In this document: positions 17,734 to 28,095 of the stretch, in pieces
How the letters are laid out: the number at the start of each line of letters is the position of its first letter
Numbering within the stretch: position 1 is the first letter of the stretch
Assembly (NCBI RefSeq): GCF_900102465.1
Contig: NZ_FNBW01000004.1
Location: forward strand, 186,001-250,000
DNA: 64,000 bases
Reading direction: 5' to 3'
From: Thalassobaculum litoreum DSM 18839
Lineage (GTDB): Bacteria; Pseudomonadota; Alphaproteobacteria; Thalassobaculales; Thalassobaculaceae
Program-made: the position numbers and the translations under genes
Notes under the pieces: model-generated
Told to the model about the DNA's origin: nothing
What the model saw: only the letters and a program-made list of their open reading frames with translations
Databases searched by the model: none

Positions 17734-19227
17734 ATGGACCCCTTCCTGCAAGCCCTGCCGCTGGTCTTCAATCTCGAAGTCCTCGGCACCATGGCGATCG
17801 CCGCGATCTTCGGCCTGGTCGTCGGCTCGGTCCCGGGCCTGACGGCGACCATGGCGACGGCGCTGCTGGTGCCGCTGACCTTCTTCATGGACCCGGTGCC
17901 GGCCATCGCCTCGATGGTGACCGCCACGGCCATGGCGATCTTCGCCGGCGACATCCCCGGAGCGCTGCTGCGCGTCCCCGGCACGCCCGCCTCGGCCGCC
18001 TACGCCAGTGAGGCCTTCGCCATGACCCGCAAGGGGCTGGCGGAACGGGCGCTCGGCACCAGCCTGGTAGGCTCGGCCATCGGCGGCATGTTCGGCACGG
18101 TGGTGCTGGTCCTGTCCGCGCCGCAGCTCGCCGAGGTGGCGCTGCAGTTCACCCAGTTCGAGTATTTCTGGCTCGCCTGCCTGGGCCTGACCTGCGCCGT
18201 CTTCGTGTCCACGGCGAGCCCGCTGAAGGGCGCGATCTCGCTGATCATCGGCCTGTTCATCGCCACCGTCGGCATCGACATCACCGCCGGCTATCCGCGC
18301 TACACCCTCGGCATCCCGGACCTGCTGGGCGGGGTCGCCTTCATCCCGGCGATGATCGGCATGTTCGCGATCGCCGAGATCCTGCGCAACATGGTCGCCG
18401 CCCCCAGCGAGGCGCCACCGAAGCTGAGCCGGCTGATGCAGTTGTTCAGCGGTCTCGGCGGGGTGTTCCGGCGCTACTGGAGGGGCGTGGTGCGGGGCAG
18501 CGTGCTCGGCACGGCCGTGGGCATCCTGCCCGGCGCCGGCGGCGACATCGCCGCCTGGGTCGCCTACGCGCTGAGCAAGAAGCTGTCGAAGGAGCCGGAA
18601 AAGTTCGGCACCGGCCATGTGGAGGGCATCGTCGACGCCGGCTCCGCCAACAACGCCGCGCTCAGCGGCGCCTGGGTTCCGGCCCTGGTCTTCGGCATCC
18701 CGGGCGACTCGATCACCGCCATTGTGATCGGCGTGCTCTACGTGAAAGGCATGAACCCCGGGCCGACCGTGTTCATCCATTCGCCGGAGCTGATCTACGG
18801 CGTCTTCATCACCTTCTTCCTGGCCAATGTCGTGCTGATTCCGTTCGGCTTCGCCGCCATCGGTCTGGCCCGGCACATCCTGCGCATTCCGCGCGGGATC
18901 ATCTGGCCGATCGTGCTGCTGTTCTCCACCGTCGGCGCCTATGCCATCGACAACAGCCTGTTCGGCGTCGTGATCATGCTGGTCATGGGAATCCTCGCCT
19001 TCGTCATGGAGGAGAACGGCTTCCCGGTCGCGCCGGCGATCCTCGGGCTGGTGCTCGGGCCGATGCTGGAAGGCAACTTCATGACCGCGATGATCAAGGC
19101 CGACGGCGAGCTGCTCGCCTTCTTCGAGCGACCGATCGCCGCGGTTCTCGGCGTGATCACCCTGTCGGTCTGGTTCATGCCGCTGGTGATGAAGGTCTGG
19201 CGCAGCCGGTCGGCCGACGCCCGCTAA
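17734..19227 (+). CDS. tctA: Tripartite tricarboxylate transporter, large permease subunit
   Basis: 497-residue TctA permease with about 12 hydrophobic segments. Family blocks seen include GLVVGSVPGLTATMATALLVP near residue 30, GVLPGAGGDIAAW-like GILPGAGGDIAAW around 268-280, and FGIPGDSITA around 325. It forms the transport channel with TctB and is fed by TctC, using an ion gradient. The stop codon region overlaps by 4 bp the convergent transglutaminase-like gene, leaving no room for a separate terminator. Confidence 0.95.
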   Translation: MDPFLQALPLVFNLEVLGTMAIAAIFGLVVGSVPGLTATMATALLVPLTFFMDPVPAIASMVTATAMAIFAGDIPGALLRVPGTPASAAYASEAFAMTRKGLAERALGTSLVGSAIGGMFGTVVLVLSAPQLAEVALQFTQFEYFWLACLGLTCAVFVSTASPLKGAISLIIGLFIATVGIDITAGYPRYTLGIPDLLGGVAFIPAMIGMFAIAEILRNMVAAPSEAPPKLSRLMQLFSGLGGVFRRYWRGVVRGSVLGTAVGILPGAGGDIAAWVAYALSKKLSKEPEKFGTGHVEGIVDAGSANNAALSGAWVPALVFGIPGDSITAIVIGVLYVKGMNPGPTVFIHSPELIYGVFITFFLANVVLIPFGFAAIGLARHILRIPRGIIWPIVLLFSTVGAYAIDNSLFGVVIMLVMGILAFVMEENGFPVAPAILGLVLGPMLEGNFMTAMIKADGELLAFFERPIAAVLGVITLSVWFMPLVMKVWRSRSADAR

Positions 19228-20096
19228 ATCACCGGCTGCTCGGCCAGTTTGTCGTCGACCACGCTGAGCACCGTCCGGCCGGGCAGCGCGCCCGGGAACC
19301 CGGACAGCAGGGCGTAGGCGGCCGCCCGTGTCGAGGGCGGATGGGCGAAGGCGCCGGCAACGCTGTCGAACCAGGCGAGATCCGTCTCGGCCACGGTGCG
19401 CCGGCGCACCGCCTCGGCCGCCGGCCCCCAGGAATCCCAGGGCAGCAGCTCGATCCCGGCCAGGGCCGCGGCATCGCGCAGCAGGCTGCCGGCGGCGAAC
19501 CAGGCGCCGGAGATCCCGATCGCCGATACCCCGAGGGTCGACGGGTCGAGGGTGCCGGCGCGAACCGCCTGCCAGGCCCGGGCTCCGGTCATGAACCGGC
19601 GGCGGGGCAGGTCGGCGATGTTGAAGGTCACGCCGAAGCGGTTGCGCATCCGGGGGCCGAGTTCGGGATCGAACAGTTTCCAGTCGCCGCCGCGCCGGTA
19701 CTCGCAGACCCAGTGATCGTCCCAGAATCCCGGCGAGAAATAGTCGGCGAAGCCGACGCGGATCCGCGCCTCCACCCCGGCCGACCGCAGGGTGCCGGCG
19801 GCGAACAGCGCGAAGTCGCGACACGTCCCGTAGAGCAGATCGGTGGACGCACGCCGTTCGGTCAACGGCCGCGGGTCGCGCGCCACGGCGGTCTCCAGCA
19901 GCCGGAACAGGGTGCGGGCGCTGGCGTCGTTCCTGGCCCGCTCCGGCACGCCCGAGCCTTCCGCATGGGCGATGCCAACATGGATCAGGATATTCTCCAG
20001 CGCCGTTGCCAGGGCGTGCGGCTCCGATGGCAGCTCCGCCAACCGCCGGGAGAAGCCGCCGGGATTGCTCCAGGCGGTCTGGACGATGTGACTCAC
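19224..20096 (-). CDS. Transglutaminase-like superfamily protein
   Basis: 290-residue protein with a transglutaminase-like cysteine-protease fold. The triad appears as Cys92 (GTCRDFA), His128 (DDHWVCEY) and Asp143 (LFDPEL), in the correct order and spacing. No signal peptide is seen, so it is probably cytoplasmic. Members act as peptidases, amidases or cross-linking enzymes; the substrate cannot be told from the sequence. It is upstream of, and on the same strand as, the GhrA-like gene that follows at 20177, but with an 80-bp gap. Confidence 0.85.
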   Translation of the reverse strand: MSHIVQTAWSNPGGFSRRLAELPSEPHALATALENILIHVGIAHAEGSGVPERARNDASARTLFRLLETAVARDPRPLTERRASTDLLYGTCRDFALFAAGTLRSAGVEARIRVGFADYFSPGFWDDHWVCEYRRGGDWKLFDPELGPRMRNRFGVTFNIADLPRRRFMTGARAWQAVRAGTLDPSTLGVSAIGISGAWFAAGSLLRDAAALAGIELLPWDSWGPAAEAVRRRTVAETDLAWFDSVAGAFAHPPSTRAAAYALLSGFPGALPGRTVLSVVDDKLAEQPVI

Positions 20097-20176
20097 GCGG
20101 ACGCCTCGTTCGCCGTACTGGTTGAGATACTATACGATGAACACGGGCAAACCGAGTATCTGTACAAATATCAGGG

Positions 20177-21130
20177 TCAGTAGCCCCGATCCAGGTCGAC
20201 CAGCCCCGTCGGCGTCTCGCCGGCGCGGATCAGGGCGATGTTCTTGGCGAACGCGATCGAGGCGGTCGGCGGGTTCACCTCGGCGGCGATGTGCGGCGTG
20301 ATGTAGATCCGCGCGTCGCTCCAGAACGGGTGGTCGGCCGGCAGCGGTTCCTGGCGGAACACGTCCAGGGCGGCCGCCGAGAGCTGGCCGGAATCCAGCG
20401 CCGGGATCAGGTCCTCCTCGACCAGATGGCCGCCGCGACCGACATTCACCAGCAGCGCGCCCTTGGGCAGCTTGGCGAACAGCTCGGCGCAGAGCACGCC
20501 CTCGGTCTGCTCCGTCAGCGGCAGCAGGCAGACCACCACGTTGGAGCGGGCCAGCAGGGCGTCCAGTTCCGCCGCTCCCGACACCGACGCCACGCCGGCG
20601 GCCGAGCGCGGCGAGCGGGTCCAGCCGGTATTGGCGATCTCCAGGGCGGTCAGCGACCGGCTCAGATGCTCGCCCAGGGTGCCGAGGCCGAGGATGGCGA
20701 CATGCAGCTTGCGGTGGTCGAAGGCCTCGCTCATCGGCCAGACGTGCTCGGCCGCGAACCGCTCGAACTTGTCCGCCTTGCGGTGCCAGCGCAGGATCTG
20801 CAGCACGATGTGATGGGTCATCGAGCCGGCCATGAACGGGTCGATCAGCCGGGCGATGGGCACGTGCAGCGGGCGCTCCGGATCCTCCAGGATATGGTCG
20901 ACGCCGGCGCCGATCGACTGGGCCAGCTTCAGGTTCGAGAAGCGCGCCATGACCCCATGCGGCAGGCGCCAGGAGATCGAGACGTCGACCCGGGCGAGGT
21001 CGTCGCCGGCGATGTCCAGGGCCGGCCGGGCGTCCACGCCGGGCATCTCGTCCTTCAGTGCGGCGATCCAGGCGGACGGGCCGTCGCCGGTGCTGTGGAC
21101 GGCGACGATGGGGTTCACGATGGCCGTCAT
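20177..21130 (-). CDS. GhrA-like glyoxylate/hydroxypyruvate reductase (second of a pair)
   Basis: 317-residue D-2-hydroxyacid dehydrogenase of the GhrA group (E. coli GhrA is 312). The NAD(P) site is VAILGLGTLG, the substrate arginine is in NVGRGGHLVEEDL, the glutamate in FRQEPLP and the catalytic histidine in TPHIAA. Its ATG overlaps the upstream paralogue's TGA (TGATG), so translation is coupled. The pair probably reduces glyoxylate or hydroxypyruvate or a related 2-oxo acid; two copies may differ in substrate. The lack of a membrane or binding-protein partner argues against a dedicated pathway here. Confidence 0.9.
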   Translation of the reverse strand: MTAIVNPIVAVHSTGDGPSAWIAALKDEMPGVDARPALDIAGDDLARVDVSISWRLPHGVMARFSNLKLAQSIGAGVDHILEDPERPLHVPIARLIDPFMAGSMTHHIVLQILRWHRKADKFERFAAEHVWPMSEAFDHRKLHVAILGLGTLGEHLSRSLTALEIANTGWTRSPRSAAGVASVSGAAELDALLARSNVVVCLLPLTEQTEGVLCAELFAKLPKGALLVNVGRGGHLVEEDLIPALDSGQLSAAALDVFRQEPLPADHPFWSDARIYITPHIAAEVNPPTASIAFAKNIALIRAGETPTGLVDLDRGY

Positions 21131-22062
21131 CAGTACTTGCGCTCGCGGCTGACCACGTTGTTCGGCGTCTCGCCGGCGAAGATCCGGCGGATGTTCTCGG
21201 CCACCTGGTCGGCGCCGCTCTCGGCATTGGTCTGGGCCGAGACATGCGGCCAGACCTGCACCTTCGGGTGGGTCCAGAACGGATGACCCTCGGGCAGCGG
21301 CTCGGTGCGGAACACGTCGAGGGACGCGCCGGCGATATGGCCGCTGTCCAGTGCCGCCAGCAGATCCTCTTCGACCAGTTGGGCGCCGCGGCCGGAATTC
21401 ACCACGAAGGCGCCCTTTGGCAGCTTGGCCAGAGTCTCGGCGTCGATGATGTCCGTGGTCTCCGGGGTCAGCGGCAGCAGGCAGCACAGGATGTCGGTAC
21501 GTGCCAGGAACGCGTCGAACTCCGCCTCTCCCGCGAAGCTCGTCACGCCGGCGATCTCCTTGCGGGTGCGCGACCAGCCGGCCACGTCGAAGCCGAGTGC
21601 GGCGATGGTGGTCGCCGCCTGCGCTCCGAGCGCGCCCATGCCGAGAATGCCGACGCGCTTCGTGGCGGTCTCCGGCGCGGGCAGCTTCACCCAGCGGCCC
21701 TCGCGCTGGAACTGCTCGTATTCCATGCCCTGGCGGTGGAAGCGCAGGACCTGCAGCAGCACCCACTCCGCCATGGCCTGGGCCATCCAGGGATCGACGA
21801 TGCGCAGGATCTGCGCGCCCTCGGGCAGGTTCGGCTCGGCGAAGATGTGGTCCACCCCCTGGCCCAGCGAGCAGATCGCCTTCAGGTTGGTCATGCCGTC
21901 ATAGGCGCCGGCCGGGACCTTCCAGACCAGGGCGAACTCGATGTCCTCCTTGTTGCCGACATCCGGCCAGACCCGGAAGTCGAGGTCCGGAATGCGCTTG
22001 GCCAACGCCTCGCGCCACTGGTCGGGATTGTCGTTGTCGGTGCGGAAAAGGACGGCGGGCAT
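21130..22062 (-). CDS. GhrA-like glyoxylate/hydroxypyruvate reductase (first of a pair)
   Basis: 310-residue D-2-hydroxyacid dehydrogenase, paralogue of the next gene. NAD(P) site VGILGMGALG, substrate arginine in NSGRGAQLVEEDL, glutamate in FRTEPLP, and histidine in WPHVSA. The start at 22062 (MPAVLFRTD) is preferred over an upstream ATG because an AAGGA site lies 7 bases before it. It is divergent from clpS. The two genes share the same block order and the 'F..EPLP..HPFW' segment throughout, which points to a tandem duplication. Confidence 0.9.
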   Translation of the reverse strand: MPAVLFRTDNDNPDQWREALAKRIPDLDFRVWPDVGNKEDIEFALVWKVPAGAYDGMTNLKAICSLGQGVDHIFAEPNLPEGAQILRIVDPWMAQAMAEWVLLQVLRFHRQGMEYEQFQREGRWVKLPAPETATKRVGILGMGALGAQAATTIAALGFDVAGWSRTRKEIAGVTSFAGEAEFDAFLARTDILCCLLPLTPETTDIIDAETLAKLPKGAFVVNSGRGAQLVEEDLLAALDSGHIAGASLDVFRTEPLPEGHPFWTHPKVQVWPHVSAQTNAESGADQVAENIRRIFAGETPNNVVSRERKY

Positions 22063-22259
22063 GGATATTCCTTGTAGCGAGGGTCTTCGGTGCAGGGGCT
22101 TCGATGCAGGGTCGGCGGAAGACATGAGAGTAGTCGGGCGGTATGCGCCTGTCGACGTCCTGGGTGCGGTGCAGCGCGCGCCGCGATGCGATTGTGCCGG
22201 GACGTGATACCCTGTCGGGCGCGGAAAGCCGGTCAGGACCGTCAGGCGAGGACGCCGCG

Positions 22260-22565
22260 ATGAGCGACACCGATACCCGCTCCAAGACCCGGGTGAAGCC
22301 CAAGGTCGAGCGGCCGAAGATGTACAAGGTCATCCTGCTGAACGACGACTACACCCCGCGCGAGTTCGTCGTGAAGGTGTTGAAGGCCGAGTTCGGCATG
22401 GGCGAGGACCGGGCCTATGCAGTGATGCTGACGGCCCATCGCAAGGGTGTCTGCGTCGTCGCCGTCTATGCCCGAGACATCGCCGAGACCAAGGCCGACC
22501 GGGCCAACGACATGGCCCGCCAGGCGGGGTTTCCGCTGCGCTTCACCACGGAGCCGGAAGAGTAG
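22260..22565 (+). CDS. clpS: ATP-dependent Clp protease adaptor ClpS
   Basis: 101-residue ClpS adaptor, which hands N-degron substrates to ClpAP. The core block MYKVILLNDDYTPREFVV, with the Asn-Asp pair that binds the N-terminal residue, is present, as are the HRKGVCVVAVY and AGFPLRFTTEPE ends. clpA is not adjacent, unlike in many proteobacteria. The start at 22260 gives the usual short, charged, flexible N-terminal arm. Confidence 0.95.
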   Translation: MSDTDTRSKTRVKPKVERPKMYKVILLNDDYTPREFVVKVLKAEFGMGEDRAYAVMLTAHRKGVCVVAVYARDIAETKADRANDMARQAGFPLRFTTEPEE

Positions 22566-22586
22566 GGCGAACCGGAAGAGTAGGGC

Positions 22587-23186
22587 TCAGACCAGCGCCG
22601 CCACCCGGGCCCGCAGGTCGGGCAGGAGCTCGGCCTCGAACCACGGATTCTTGCGGATGATGTTGCCCGAGCGCCAGGACGGGTGCGGCACCGGGAAGAA
22701 CCGCGGGCCGTAGTCGCGCCAGTGCTTCACCGTCTCGGTCAGGGTCCTGTGCCGGGCGGCCTCCAGGTAGTGCGCCTGGGCGTACTGGCCGGCCAGAATG
22801 ATCAGCTCGACATTGGGCAGGTGCTCCAGCACCGGGGCGTGCCAGGTCGGCGCGCATTCCGGGCGCGGCGGGGCGTCGCCGCCGCTCTTGCCGTTCTTCG
22901 AGGGCAGCACGCCCGGGTAGCAGAACCCCATGGGCACGATGGCGACCCGCGTCGGGTCGTAGAACGTCTCCCTATCGACCGCCATCCAGCCGCGCAGGGT
23001 GTCGCCGGAGCGGTCGTTCCAGGGAATGCCGGTCTCGTGCACCCTGGTCCCCGGCGCCTGGCCGACGATGAGGATCCGAGCGCTCGGCTCGACCACCAGC
23101 ACGGGCCGGGGGCCGAGAGGCAGGTGCTCCGCGCACAACCGGCAGGCGCGGATGGTGGCCAGGAGGGTTTCGAGTTGATCCGTCAT
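22587..23186 (-). CDS. Uracil-DNA glycosylase family protein
   Basis: 199-residue protein of the uracil-DNA glycosylase superfamily (COG1573-like). The N-terminal CRLC pair, the water-activating loop GQAPGTRVHETG-like segment at about 42-53, a FYDPTRVAIVPMGFCYPG core, and the HPS loop in VPHPSWRSGN at about 167-176 are visible. Only some of the cysteines of the iron-sulfur subfamilies are recognisable, so cluster binding is uncertain. The closest role is base-excision repair. It converges on clpS. Confidence 0.85.
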   Translation of the reverse strand: MTDQLETLLATIRACRLCAEHLPLGPRPVLVVEPSARILIVGQAPGTRVHETGIPWNDRSGDTLRGWMAVDRETFYDPTRVAIVPMGFCYPGVLPSKNGKSGGDAPPRPECAPTWHAPVLEHLPNVELIILAGQYAQAHYLEAARHRTLTETVKHWRDYGPRFFPVPHPSWRSGNIIRKNPWFEAELLPDLRARVAALV

Positions 23187-23251
23187 GAGGGCACTCCATG
23201 TCTACCCAGGGGTAACGCAGAGAGCAACGCCCGGGCGCTTCTACAGGCGCG

Positions 23252-23280
23252 TTGACAGCCTACCGATTTCGGCGTACCGA
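23252..23280 (+). promoter_or_regulatory. Sigma-70 promoter of the SAM-II/O-acetylhomoserine sulfhydrylase unit
   Basis: TTGACA at 23252-23257, 17 bases, then TACCGA at 23275-23280. Transcription should begin near 23287, immediately before the riboswitch aptamer, which supports the assignment. Confidence 0.6.
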
Positions 23281-23288
23281 ATCCCCAC

Positions 23289-23345
23289 TGCGCCGATTTG
23301 AGCCTCCAGCTTGCGGGCGCGTTACAAATGCAGCTAAAGCGGCGG
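23289..23345 (+). ncRNA. SAM-II riboswitch aptamer
   Basis: This stretch matches the SAM-II (metA/metX leader) pattern of alphaproteobacteria: P1 5' arm GCGCC (23290-23294), the GATTTGAGCC loop, P1 3' arm GGCGC (23316-23320), then the conserved GTTACAAATGCAGCTAAAG segment (23321-23339), which forms the pseudoknot and SAM pocket. It lies about 150 bases before the O-acetylhomoserine sulfhydrylase start. High S-adenosylmethionine should switch expression off. I matched by eye; a covariance search with the SAM-II Rfam model would settle it. Confidence 0.88.
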
Positions 23346-23354
23346 TCGTAACGG

Positions 23355-23388
23355 ACCCGCTGGCTCGCTTGGCGGGTTTTTTCTTTTT
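23355..23388 (+). terminator. Intrinsic terminator downstream of the SAM-II aptamer
   Basis: Arms ACCCGC (23355-23360) and GCGGGT (23372-23377) are followed by TTTTTTCTTTTT. It lies 10 bases after the aptamer and well before the coding start, so the switch may act by transcription termination. Alternative longer pairings ACGGACC/GGTCCGT (23351-23357 with 23404-23410) and CGCTTGG/CCAAGCG (23366-23372 with 23393-23399) would enclose and disrupt it. Confidence 0.7.
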
Positions 23389-23491
23389 CCGCCCAAGCGA
23401 ACCGGTCCGTCCCGCACCTCCGTCCCGGCTGCATTTGGTCCCTTTGACCAAGGCGGGCTTTCGCTCGCCGACTGCTAAACGGAGACGACCG

Positions 23492-24811
23492 ATGTCACTC
23501 AACACCACCAATCCGCAGACCCTGGCCCTGCATGCCGGCTACCGCGCCGACCCGACCACCGGGGCCGTGGCCGTGCCGATCTACCAGACCACCTCCTACC
23601 AGTTCCGGGACACCGAGCATGCGGCGAACCTGTTCGCGCTGAAGGAACTCGGCAACATCTACACCCGGATCATGAACCCGACCTGCGACGTGCTGGAGCA
23701 GCGGGTGGCGGCCCTGGAGGGCGGTGTGGCGGCCCTTGCGGTTGCGTCGGGTCAGGCGGCCAGCGCCTTCGCGGTGCAGAACCTGGCCAAGGCCGGCGAC
23801 AACATCGTCAGCTCCACCGACCTGTATGGCGGAACCTGGAACCTGTTCGCCAACACCCTGAAGGACCAGGGCATCGAGGTCCGCTTCGTCGATCCGTCCG
23901 ATCCGGAGAACTTCGCCCGCGCCACCGACAAGCGCACCCGCGCCTATTACGCCGAGACCCTGCCGAACCCGAAGCTGCAGGTCTTCCCGATCAAGGAGGT
24001 CGCCGATATCGGCCGGGGTTTCGGCATCCCGCTGATCATCGACAACACCGCCGCCCCGATCCTGTGCCGGCCGTTCGATCACGGCGCCGCGGTCATCGTG
24101 TATTCGACCACCAAGTATATCGGCGGCCACGGCACCTCCATCGGCGGCCTGATCGTCGATGGCGGCAACTTCCCCTGGGCCGACCATGCCGAACGCCAGC
24201 CGGCCCTGAACACGCCGGACCCGAGCTACCACGGGGCGGTTTGGACCGAGGCGACGGCCCCGCTCGGCCCGGTCGCCTATATCATCAAGGCGCGCACCAC
24301 CCTGCTGCGCGACCTGGGAGCGGCCCTGAGCCCGTTCAACGCCTTCCAGATCATCCAGGGCCTGGAGACCCTGCCGCTGCGCATCCGCGCCCATACGGAG
24401 AATGCCGCCAAGGTGGCCGACTTCCTGAAGGGCCACGCGGCGGTGGAGACGGTGATCCATCCGAGCCAGCAGGACGGCGAGGCGCGCAAGCGCGCCGACA
24501 CCTACCTGAAGGGCGGCTATGGCGGGCTGGTCGGCTTCGAGATCAAGGGCGGCAAGGAGGCGGGCCGCGCCTTCATCGACAAGCTGAAGCTGTTCTACCA
24601 CGTGGCCAATATCGGCGACGCCCGCTCGCTCGCGATCCACCCGGCGAGCACGACCCACAGCCAGCTCAGCCCGGAGGACCAGATCGCCACGGGTGTCAGC
24701 GACGGCTATGTGCGCCTGTCGGTCGGCATCGAGCATATCGACGACATCCTCGCCGATCTGGGCCAGGCACTGGACGCGGTCGGCGGCACGGTGGCCGCGG
24801 CGGCGGAGTAA
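23492..24811 (+). CDS. O-acetylhomoserine aminocarboxypropyltransferase (sulfhydrylase)
   Basis: 439-residue PLP enzyme of the Cys/Met metabolism family, MetY type, which makes homocysteine from O-acetylhomoserine and sulfide. PLP lysine is Lys208 in STTKYIGGHG. TLALHAGY near the N-terminus, the PIYQTTSYQF block, RIMNPTCDVLE and the C-terminal THSQLS and GYVRLSVGIEH are all diagnostic. The start at 23492 is the first ATG after the leader and follows GGAGACGACC. The SAM-II riboswitch upstream supports a methionine-pathway role. Confidence 0.96.
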   Translation: MSLNTTNPQTLALHAGYRADPTTGAVAVPIYQTTSYQFRDTEHAANLFALKELGNIYTRIMNPTCDVLEQRVAALEGGVAALAVASGQAASAFAVQNLAKAGDNIVSSTDLYGGTWNLFANTLKDQGIEVRFVDPSDPENFARATDKRTRAYYAETLPNPKLQVFPIKEVADIGRGFGIPLIIDNTAAPILCRPFDHGAAVIVYSTTKYIGGHGTSIGGLIVDGGNFPWADHAERQPALNTPDPSYHGAVWTEATAPLGPVAYIIKARTTLLRDLGAALSPFNAFQIIQGLETLPLRIRAHTENAAKVADFLKGHAAVETVIHPSQQDGEARKRADTYLKGGYGGLVGFEIKGGKEAGRAFIDKLKLFYHVANIGDARSLAIHPASTTHSQLSPEDQIATGVSDGYVRLSVGIEHIDDILADLGQALDAVGGTVAAAAE

Positions 24812-24831
24812 TCCGTCCTCCGATTCAGGAA

Positions 24832-24865
24832 GGGGAAGGGGGCCTTCGGGTCCCCTTTTCCTTTT
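24832..24865 (+). terminator. Intrinsic terminator after the sulfhydrylase gene
   Basis: Thirteen-pair stem with G-U pairs (GGGGAAGGGGGCC and GGTCCCCTTTTCC) closed by a TTCG tetraloop and followed by TTTT, 20 bases after the stop codon. Confidence 0.7.
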
Positions 24866-24880
24866 GGCGCGGTGGTTAGG

Positions 24881-24918
24881 GGAGCGCTGATCCTGATGCA
24901 AATCAGGATCAGCGCTCC
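24881..24918. repeat. Perfect palindrome, family B repeat (ATCCTGAT unit)
   Basis: 17-base perfect arms (GGAGCGCTGATCCTGAT and its complement) around a GCAA loop, a GNRA tetraloop if transcribed. It lies between convergent genes and could act as a bidirectional terminator. A segment nearly identical in sequence, ATCCTGATGCAAATCAGGAT, appears on the other strand in the element at 36070-36147. Confidence 0.75.
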
Positions 24919-24932
24919 GGCCGTCGCGCGGA

Positions 24933-25967
24933 TCACGCGCTCGGCGGCTGCCCATTGCCGGTATCCACCGCCACCGGTGCCGGCGCCTGGACCGAGGCCT
25001 TGGCCGCCGGCTTCTTCCCCAGCTTCGCCTCGCGCAGGGCGATGTAGAGCGTGCTGGCGACGATCAGCACCGCGCTGGCGAGCGTGTTCAGCGTCGGAAT
25101 GTTGCCGAACAGCACATAGCCGAAGATCCCGGCGAACAGCAGTTGGGAGTATTCGAACGGCACCACCGCCGTCGCCTCGCCGACCCGGAAGCCCCGGATC
25201 ATGCAGAACTGGCCCGAGGCGCCCAGCGAGCCGATCAGCACCATGAGTCCGAACTCGGCCCAGGTCGGAGCCTGCCACACCAGGGCCGCCGGCACCGTCG
25301 AAGCCAGTGTGGAGACGATGCCGAAGGTGAACAGGATGGTCAGCGGCGCCTCGGTCGCCGACAGCCGCTTCACCAGAACCACCACCACCGCGACGCAGAG
25401 CGTGCCGGCCAGCGCCGCCGCCATGGCCGGGTCCAGGCCGTTCTCCCCCGGGTTGATCATGATCAGCACGCCGAGGAAGCCGATGATCGTCGCCGACCAG
25501 CGGCGCCAGCGCACCACCTCCCCCAGGAACAGCACCGCCAGGATGATCATGAACAGCGGCTTGGCGAAGGTGATCGCCGTCGCGTCGGCCAGCGGCAGGT
25601 GGGTGATCGCGTAGAAGCCGCAGAACATCGCCACCAGCCCGGTCAGCGAGCGCACGACATGCAGCACCGGCCGCCGGGTTCTGAACACATGCGGCCCGGC
25701 CCGGACCATGAAGGGCAGGATCACCAGCAGGCCGACCAGGCAGCGGAAGAACGCGATCTGGAAGATGTCGAGCCGCGCGCCGACCGTCTTCACCGCCGCC
25801 GACATGATCGAGAACAGGATGGAGGCGGCCAGGATCCAGAACGCGCCGCGCACGTTGCCGGGCAGGGCGAGCCACCAGTCCAGCCATCCCCGGCGCCACG
25901 CAGGTTCCGCCGGCGGCTTCAGGGTGGGATCGGGGCGGGATGTCGGCGCGTCGGCAGGGTCTGGCAT
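24933..25967 (-). CDS. EamA-family drug/metabolite transporter
   Basis: 344-residue inner-membrane permease of the DMT superfamily with ten hydrophobic segments in two EamA halves, residues about 40-170 and 185-315. Family blocks include GALPLAD-like THLPLADATAITFAKPLF and the second-half VVPFEYSQLLFAGIFGYVLFG split across helices 8-9. Proline-rich tails lie at both ends. The start at 25967 removes a long upstream stretch that reads through the promoter region. Substrate unknown; members export amino acids, nucleosides or other small molecules. Confidence 0.9.
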   Translation of the reverse strand: MPDPADAPTSRPDPTLKPPAEPAWRRGWLDWWLALPGNVRGAFWILAASILFSIMSAAVKTVGARLDIFQIAFFRCLVGLLVILPFMVRAGPHVFRTRRPVLHVVRSLTGLVAMFCGFYAITHLPLADATAITFAKPLFMIILAVLFLGEVVRWRRWSATIIGFLGVLIMINPGENGLDPAMAAALAGTLCVAVVVVLVKRLSATEAPLTILFTFGIVSTLASTVPAALVWQAPTWAEFGLMVLIGSLGASGQFCMIRGFRVGEATAVVPFEYSQLLFAGIFGYVLFGNIPTLNTLASAVLIVASTLYIALREAKLGKKPAAKASVQAPAPVAVDTGNGQPPSA

Positions 25968-26121
25968 GGCTGCCGTCACAATAGTCTGCTGCACTGCGAT
26001 AACAACTGCGATAACAGGCGCTCGCCTACATGGCAGCGTTGCGCGTGTCCGGTGCTGACGATACGAATGGACCGGACATTCCGGCGGGGACGGCCGGGAG
26101 AGGCACTTACCGGAGGGAACG

Positions 26122-28080
<1,959 letters not shown>

Positions 28081-28095
28081 GGGGCGCACGGCGCG

